From Numida meleagris (Eukaryota; Chordata; Aves; Galliformes; Numididae): 64,000 nt of DNA. Shown piece by piece: positions 52,120-64,000 of the stretch. The DNA lies in contig NC_034424.1 in the NCBI RefSeq assembly GCF_002078875.1, positions 6,494,793 through 6,558,792 on the forward strand, written 5' to 3'. The position numbers and the translations under genes are program-made. The notes under the pieces were generated by a model. The model did no database searches, was not told the origin of the DNA, and worked only from the letters and a program-made list of their open reading frames with translations. Positions within the stretch are counted from its first letter, which is position 1. Each line of letters begins with the position of its first letter.

Positions 52120-55100
52120 TTGTTCGCTTCTAAAAACAGCAAGAATTAATTGCGTTCAGTAAATGGGTGAAGATGGGCAAAGATTAAAATCTGATTCTTT
52201 CTCAATGTGGGTGAAATCTACGCTCCTATCTCCCAGTTGCAACAAAACCTATTGCACAGTCTGTCCGGTGCCATGGGGACGCGAGCAGGACGCGGTGACA
52301 CGAGCTGTGACTTGTGGCTGTCCCAGCAGAGAGCGCTAGGGCCACCAGTGAGACACAGAATAACTCCACGATGAATCTGAGGTGCCTGTGCACCGCATCT
52401 GCTCCTCCTGCACCACCCTGCAGCCGACCCTCTTGCATGGCAGAAAAGAAGTGACTTATTCCTCGTGCTGTCACTGCTCCGTATTACAGCAGGAAAATGG
52501 ACCGCGCTGAATCCTAGCATAGTGCAACCGACTGTAGGAAACAGGGAAATGTGTTTGAAAGCTCTCAATGAACAGGAAAAGTCCATGACATACAGGCAGT
52601 CCTCTGACAGCTAAGTCTGAATGCTTGGCAGCTGGCTGTGTGCTTCTATACCTCTTGAATTACAAATTAGAAGGCATCTTTGCTGTTCCAGCTGTGCTCA
52701 ATTTTAGTGCAGGAGGGGTTAACTAATGGCACAGATAGCACGGCACTGTACACCTCACAGTCAGGAAAATGGTGAAAATCAGACAAGTGAAACAGAAGAA
52801 TCACTTCTTTCCCCACCAAGCCTCTGGGAAGATCAGCTCTCCTTGTTTTCCCCCAAACAAGAGTTGTGTCTGAGATTTCTCCAAAGAAAATCACTGCTCT
52901 TCAGCTCCCATCTCACCTGTGCTGGAGAACCACCAGGTGATGAGGAGAGGCACTCTGCCCCGCTGTGCTTGCCCTTCTCTCACCCCACCCTTACAGGCAG
53001 TCAGTTATTTCACACTTGTAAACCCATTTTCAAACCGTTTTTGAAAGCAAGTGATAGAAGTACAAATTCTTATTATTGCTCCTGAGTTGAAGACCTTTTT
53101 GCAAAGATGCTTGTTAATGAGCTGTCTTAAGTCTGTATCTTATACACAGCCATATACAGATAGAGAATGCCTAAAATGTGTATGGATTGCACACACACAC
53201 CTAGGAAAACAAAGGCTGATTAACAAACTTCTTTTTCAGTTATGACTGTGAAATTATATGTTCATTTTTTTCTTGGAAAGTGGGAGAGATAAAAGACCCA
53301 TTCTGGAATAAAATAATTTTGTACACATGTGCTATACGGTTTTGTTTATGAGACCGAAGTATGTGAGTGTATGTGAGACAGATGGTGTGTCTGTTTGGGA
53401 AAGATACGATGCGTGGATGAATGTGTGTAAAAATACAGGTTTCTTAAGAGCTTTTTTTTAAAAAAAAGAAAAAGCAAATAACAAATGCCTGCTTTAGACG
53501 TTATTTCCCCGTGTCATGCTCTTTGTCAATAGGACAGAAGAGTATTCCTGCAGAAAGTGAAATTTAAGGGTGCTGCCTCTAGGGTTTACAGCTGGGCATT
53601 GTGAATTCTCTTCAAGTTTTCAAAGTCCTGGGAAGTTTTGATAAGCAAATACTTTCTGGGCTCTGCTTCTCTATTGGCTGCTTCTTCACCGCCAGATTTT
53701 GACACAAATAATCTGATTGAAAAATCAGGGAGGGGAACGGGGGCAAAAAACAGAGAGAAAAAAAAGGAGAAGTATCTATTTCAGCAGGCTGCAACTAAGT
53801 GAAAAAGTGGAAGAAGGAGTCCAGAGAGAAGACGACGTCTCGCTGGGGGCTTGTCTGGGGAGATCTCAAGGCGAATCCAGCAAAGCAGAGTCCCCTAAAC
53901 AGGTGATTTATTTATTCTTTTAAACACTTTGAATTTCAGTGTCTAGCTTGTTTCTCTGATACGTCTCACACCCTTTGACTTATTCTTTGTTTGCAAATGT
54001 GTAATGTAGTTCCTCACCATGTCAGTTGTATTGGGCATTCCTCTGTGATAATGGCTTATTTATATCAAACAGGTCAAACTTTTAAAAATGATATACCGTA
54101 TGCTTACTTTGCACTCTCACATGCACTTATGAAAATGATAATAGCAGAATAAAATACAGGAGATGTGTCAGTGGTCTCAGATACCTGCATCCCAGCAAGT
54201 CCTGTGCAGCAGGAACAGTTTCCAGATGTAGACTTTTGTACTTAAGCAATGAGGATATACTGTATTTTTCCTTTTTATTGCTCTTGTACAGACCTTTACA
54301 TTCAGATGAAAGTACATCTCTGCTGACTTCAGTTTTTAATGCCAATTTTGCTATACGAGAACTCAGCCTCTACTGTTGAGGATTTTTCTTTCAAACCTAT
54401 CATGTATATCACCTCTCCATCCTTTCTATGTATATGCTAATTAGTGTAACAATTTTTAGCATGTGGAGTTAGATATTTATAGACGCCTCATATACAACCT
54501 GGCTGATTCAATGCATTAAGCAGGAAAACAAATTATTTACAAGTCCACAAAGTAAGTGCATCTACAGAGGGATACAGGATTTGTTAGACTGTGTGGTATA
54601 AGTCTATAAATGGAAGCTTAAGGCAGTGGCATTCCCAACATCACTAGGAGCAAAGGAGCTTTCTGGAAGACAAATGCTGCAATTATACTATAAGCATTTT
54701 GTCTAGATAATAAAGATGTCCACGGATTTCCCATCTACTTCTTTGACAAAATTTTCACCGTCGTTTTCAGGCTCTGGCATAATGCCCATTTGCCCAATCT
54801 TACCGCAGGAATGGAAAGTGTTCTGTGCATTTTTCCCCATTCAAAAAAAGCCACATTCAAATTATTTGCCCCAAGTACACTGAATTTTACCAGCCTGCCC
54901 TAAACTCAGAGTAAAGAACTGAAATTCTGAAATATTTTACATGTAAAGAGGCAAGAGTCCACAAAGCCTCTTATTTCACTTGGGTTCTTAAAAATGTCAT
55001 GCACGGGTTGTGTTTTGTTTTCTGCTTTTTTCTTCAAAGATACCGTCTTCCAATAGATAAACTACTCTTTGTAGCTAAACTTTTGCCAGAAGAAGAAAGC

Positions 55101-57731
55101 AATGTTAAGGTTTAAAATAAATTAAGCAGTAGGAAGGAAATAAGCCTCTTTCGACCTAAAACTTTGTGTACTCATCAATTTACATAAAGCCACGCATCAG
55201 TTTTAAGTTAAAAATTAAGTATTTCTTCTGAGTGCCGTGAGAGAAAAGGTTTTATCTCTACAGTTTACCTTGTAAATTTGAAAGTGGGAAATTTGAGGAA
55301 AATGAGTCAGCTTCAGAATGGAACTTACATGGCAAGTTGGGTTCCTGACTCAGGATGGCACAATCCTGCCAACACCTGCTCCCAAAATATGGTAATTTGG
55401 GGTTAATTGTATCCCTGAAGGAACTGCTGACAGTACAGACCCGTAACCTCATATAGGGAAGAGAGAATACCAATTTCTTCTAAAATGTACTAAAGGGACC
55501 AATCCTGTGGTTTTGGGCACTGCGAGCTGCCACACGCTGAGGTGTGAACTGGGGCTTCAAGAGGAACATGAAACCTTAAGAAATCAGGATCCTGAACCGA
55601 ACCCATCCGCGTGTGCCTTGGGAAGACAGCCCTGCCCAGGCATGAACTCTGCCTTGCAGTTGTCAGGAAGGACAGAAACCATTGCCACCGCGGCTGGCAA
55701 GAACAGACTCCATAAAATACAAGTCTAACTTTTAGCAAAGGGTTGAAGCTAAATCCTGTGGGAAGCTTCAGGGATTGTTTAAACCATAGCAGGCCCTGCT
55801 GCCCACAGCATTGCTTTCTCTGGGAAATGCAGTTAGCTGTCTGTAGCAGCTCATCACTTGCTACTGATAATCTTGAATTTCAGAGAGAGAAAGCATTTTT
55901 TCCTCTCACAATCTGTGCTTCCAGCTTTCCTCTAACTCGGTTGTGTGAATCACAAAGACAGTCCAATGCAGTCGTTAATTAACTACGCTCGGGCTCCCAG
56001 TTCCTGTTTTCTCTGCAAAATGGGGTGGGGGAAGGTAACTTCCTTTTGCAACGTTCAGTAGTGCATTAAAGATCGTGTTGCTCAGTACAGGCCCTTATCA
56101 GCAGCCAAGATACTGGCCCAAATTTGACTTTTAGCTATGCTGAGGCAAACACATCCAGAAAAATCCTGTTGATTCTTATTAGGCAGCTACTTTCAATAGC
56201 CACCTGAAAAGACAGGCTGTATTCAATACCTTCACATACTTAGTGCATGGATACTACAGTCAAACACAGCAAGGCTGCTTATGCCACCCACCTGCAGTCC
56301 TCGAATTTATCTGTGAATGCCTTCGGGTGTTCCAGCCGGCGGGCAGGGAGAGCAGCTCTTCCAGGAGCACAGAGCACACACTTTCACCTTGCCCTTCACC
56401 TGCTGCCTCTTCCTCCACTGTGTGGGAAGCCCAGGAAAATTAACTGGTTAATTCGGGCAGGCAACACATACCAGCAAGCTTTAGACACCTGAATGCTCTC
56501 TATTGTAGATGGCACGGTCCTGCCCACTATGGGAAAATCCCTTTGACATGAGTGGAAATCCCATGCAGAAAGGGCGTGCGGCAGGAGTTTAATTTGGGGC
56601 ACGTCTGCGTTGTGCTCCAGGCACAGATATCCCACCCAGAGCTGAGCAAGGGTACCAAGACCCTCCCACCATGCCTGCTGAGCTTAGCATTTCCATAGGG
56701 TGCGAGGCACACGGCCAGGCAGAGCACACTGCTGCAACGGTTATGGCCATCCCAGAATACTTCTGTGCTACCGAGCCGAGTGCTTCTGCATGCAGGTCAG
56801 GCAGATACATTTCATGAGACTTAAAAGAACCTCATCGGAGAGTTACAGAAATGTAAATACAGCAATGTATTTCAGCATCCCTTCTCTCATGTGCATACTT
56901 ATGGTTCCTTCTCAGTACTATTTTGTTCTCTTACTAAAATTAAATTAACACATCCACTCTTGGCTTGTTTTCTCATATTCATCTCAAGTCACATGCACAT
57001 TTCTCAGAAAAAGATAAAAACAGGTGAGTCATTTCAGAAGAAAAAAAATGGCTGAAGTCATAGATGAAAGTGGGAATCCTGGACCAGATTTAAAAAGACA
57101 GCTGGAGCTGTAATGGGACTTCTAACAGCACTGGGGCTGGTGAGCACTTGACTCCCACAGACAGCAGTGAGCTTTGCAACCTACCTGTCCACAGCAGACT
57201 TTGCTGTGTGAGTGCCCTTGTACGTGTACCTGTAGCCAAAGCCACCATCGTAAATCTGTTGTAAATCTGTCTCTCAGATCTTTAAATGAAATACCACTGG
57301 GCTATGTAATTACATTTAGCATACAGGGGTAAGCACAGACACTTCTGAACACCAAAGAGGAGCCAGAGCAGAGCTTTTCCATCCCTGGCTGTTTCCAGGA
57401 GCTCACACTGCTCTGTCCTAACTTGTGCAGACACTTCACATCATTCCTACTCAACAGGAACAAGCTGTGTTCTTTTTTAGTAAGTAAGCATGCTACACTT
57501 CAACTGCTCCCGGGAAAAAGAAACCAAACAACAAAATAATGCATTTGGCCATCGGTTGAGAGCCAGGCTTTCTGCTGACTTTCCATATGAAATACAGCAA
57601 GATTTGCTTTTAGTGCTGCTATCTTGAACAATTACTAGGGAATATGCAAATACATATGCAAATAATGCACCAGCTGATATTGCCATACACAGGATTGAGC
57701 CTGTTGTCACACTGTCTACATGAGAACAGTT

Positions 57732-57791
57732 ATTGGCCGTGGGGAGCGGGCACAGGGCGGGCTGGGCTCTGGGTAGCAAAGATAACAGATG
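57732..57791 (+). promoter_or_regulatory. Candidate GFI1B promoter (CCAAT + GATA)
   Basis: Inverted CCAAT (ATTGG, 57732-57736), a short GC-rich stretch, then AGATAAC at 57780-57786 followed directly by the E-box CAGATG. Mammalian GFI1B is known to be driven by GATA1 together with NF-Y, so this pairing about 500 bp upstream of the start codon is a reasonable promoter candidate. Confidence 0.35.
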
Positions 57792-58262
57792 CATTGCAAG
57801 AGAATTTTGTATGATTAAATTTCAGCACTTCATGTTTGTTCCTAACCCGTCATTTCAACGGCCTGTGATATCTGAGTCAGGTCCAAAAGGCATCCTCTCT
57901 CTGCTCAGCCTCTGCTTGACTTTTTGTCAGCTACATCAGAGAATGATGTCAGGGAGATTCTGAGTCCTGGTGCATCCCCGCCACACAAACACTTTTGGTC
58001 TGTAACAGCTTACACACAGCTGTGTGTTTTCTCCAGAGTTAAGATCCATTGATCTCCTAAACCCAAGCAACCACTCCCATCCCTTCAGCTGGGTGGGGGG
58101 CCCTCTGAGATGGGCTATCTGTCTCCCCAGCAGAAGGGTTTTAATTCTCACCTCTGCTGGATACGGAGCTGATGTGCTGTGGGAGCAAGGAGGAATAACC
58201 CCACAGACCGCAGGGATTTACACGCTGTTATTCCATGCTTCTGCCCAGGCACTGAATGGAAA

Positions 58263-62179
<3,917 letters not shown>

Positions 62180-64000
62180 GAGATCGCTCCAGGTCTCTGC
62201 TAGAGGTCCCACTGCCAGTGCATGTTTCATGGAAGAAGACCCTCCCCAGAATTTCCATCCAGCATGGGGCCTCCCATTTCATTAAGCTCACATTGCTTCC
62301 TGCACTTTCCTGGGAAGTGGCAAAGCCACATCATTGGCTTTGGTGTTCTTGTAACCCCAGAGCCTTACGCATCCCAGTACGTGACAAAGAAACCTGTGGG
62401 AGCTCTCACTTCTTAGTTACAGCAAGTATCAGGCCAGATCTGATATCACGTGCTCAAGTGTAAATGCAGGGGAATTCCTCCGGGGTCACAATTACTCTGG
62501 ATTTACACCACGTGCAGAATTCAGTCCATCAGACTGACCTGACCAGCAGTGAGGTGGGAACACCTGGACTAGTGGCAGCCACAATCTGTGCCAAGCTGCT
62601 GCTGTAACCATGTTCTGCTTTGATGGTTAGGAAGATAAGGATAGGACATGCAAATAGACTGCATTCAGCGAGCTGTTTTTAACCTGGACAGGGCTTCTGC
62701 AGAGACTTGCCCAGGTCATAAATTCCAGCAACAGACACCTAAAGTCATTTTCTTTCAGTGGAGCATTTACTGCGATCAAGTGACAAATTAACTGTGTCCT
62801 ATTTTTAGCTTAGAGTAGGAGGAAAAATATTTTTTTTCAAAAAAATATTGGAAAAAAAAATAGCTCCTATCCCTAACTAATAACAAGGGTCTCTACATGG
62901 ATTCTGCATCCACACCCGACAGCAAAGATCCCTGGGCTAGTGACAATCAGATGAACTCCAGGAGAAGCCGTGCCACAGCACTAGGCATAAGTTGATGAGT
63001 CTTGTATCTCAGTAACCTGTGAGAGAGACTGGCTGCTCTCAGAATCCAGGCTGGGATGCTCCACAGTGTTGCACTGTATACTGGATTCGTTGGCTTAAAT
63101 CTGTCCTGGACAACCCTGTGTCACTGCACCATCAGGAATGACCATGGATATAGATGTCAGGGGCCAGAGAAATATGCTTTCCTTCCACTCTTACAGGAGG
63201 AAGTGGCCTAACCCATATACACTGGCATGATATGAGTACTTCACAAATATTACACAAACATAGCAGTGGTATTTCCTCCTTCTCCCGGGTCTAGAGGTTG
63301 AAGCAAAGCACTGGAACAAGTAAATAGCTGGCTCTCCTCTAAGCTCTGCTGTGTTCTCGGTACATAACCTTTGGCAAGTCACTGCACTGCTCTGACTTCT
63401 ATTCCTCTGCACCTCTCGGTGATGAGGAGTCACTCACACAGGTTTGTAAAGTCCCTTGAGTTTTTGAGAGGAAGGACAAAGTATTATTATAGTATTAAAA
63501 AGACAAGTGCTCGCAGTTAAGTGGGGCATTGCAGCAGGGCACAGACCACTCTGTAACTACATCCCTGAACACGTGGCATTGTATGATGACTCCTGTGGGA
63601 AGCAGCTTGGAGAAAGGGCTGTGGCATTAGCCATCTCACTCCAAATGCTTATTAAGGAAGGCTGCCCCCGTGGGCAAAGAAGAAGCAGTCCAAGTGGAAA
63701 ATTCAGTTATTGCCCAGAGAAGAAGAGTTCTGATCCTGTCCTTGGTTACACCGCTGTAAATCCAAAGCCATTCTCCCTACTATGATTTAAAACATACTTG
63801 CCCCTGTTCTTTGCTGTGCTTAAGCTGTTACTCATTAATATGCAGTCTGGAAACTCAAAACAGAGTCTGTACTCCTGGCTTGTCCTTGCACACTGTAAAT
63901 ATGTATTTATACTTATTCTAGTGTATATTTTTATTGCAATACACCAGACAGTGACAACATGTACAGGCCTGCTGGGATTTAACTGATAAACCTCTCAGTA
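62180..64000 (+). other. GFI1B 3' UTR and flank
   Basis: Non-coding after the GFI1B stop. No AATAAA was found on the plus strand. The nearest variant signal is ATTAAA at 63494-63499, so the 3' UTR may be about 1.3 kb or extend past the window edge. A/T-rich homopolymer cluster at about 62828-62862. Confidence 0.5.
63494..63499 (+). terminator. Candidate GFI1B poly(A) signal ATTAAA
   Basis: The most common variant hexamer, about 1.3 kb after the GFI1B stop, in AT-rich context. Confidence 0.25.

Larger units (their letters stand above)
49850..57730. other. TSC1-GFI1B intergenic region
   Basis: About 7.9 kb. No exon with family resemblance, RNA gene or clear transposon was seen. The open frames (up to about 120 codons) are short for this length and lack splice or codon support. 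Scattered GATA-type sites (for example TTATCA near 56096) could belong to blood-cell enhancers of GFI1B, but this is speculative. Confidence 0.55.

Overview
The window is vertebrate nuclear DNA, most likely from a bird and probably a galliform close to chicken. It holds four spliced protein-coding genes with canonical GT-AG introns. Their order, AK8 - SPACA9 - TSC1 - GFI1B, is the known conserved block of human 9q34. The bird call is inference. It rests on compact introns (the TSC1 coding exons fit in about 16.4 kb), on proteins clearly diverged from mammals, and on a 337-residue GFI1B that resembles the chicken protein as I remember it. No species was confirmed.

Layout. Positions 1-15090 (minus) hold the 5' part of AK8: five coding exons, with the rest off the left edge. 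A GC-rich segment at about 14900-15500 is a head-to-head promoter shared with SPACA9 (plus, coding exons at 15902-19555). It carries two perfect TGACGTCA sites and several RFX X-box-like elements, which fits two genes of motile cilia and sperm. SPACA9 and TSC1 converge, and 19556-25224 must hold both of their 3' UTRs. TSC1 (minus, 25225-41656) has all 21 coding exons. Their joined phases agree at every junction and give an intact hamartin of about 1158 residues. Its promoter and first non-coding exon lie in a second CpG-rich block at about 48880-49850. Positions 49850-57700 are intergenic. GFI1B (plus, 58263-62179) has six coding exons, with an N-terminal SNAG motif and six C2H2 zinc fingers. 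The remainder to 64000 is mostly GFI1B 3' UTR and flank.

Function. AK8 and SPACA9 are axonemal proteins that probably share ciliary transcriptional control. TSC1 is the scaffold of the TSC complex that restrains Rheb and mTORC1. GFI1B is an LSD1-recruiting repressor of erythroid and megakaryocyte development. I found no tRNA, rRNA, CRISPR, recognisable transposon or viral element, and no undescribed system. The most interesting signals are regulatory and splicing details: the X-box/CRE cluster, a CLEAR-like E-box by the TSC1 promoter, tandem or weak splice sites in TSC1, AK8 and GFI1B, and a dual-use donor in the last SPACA9 exon.
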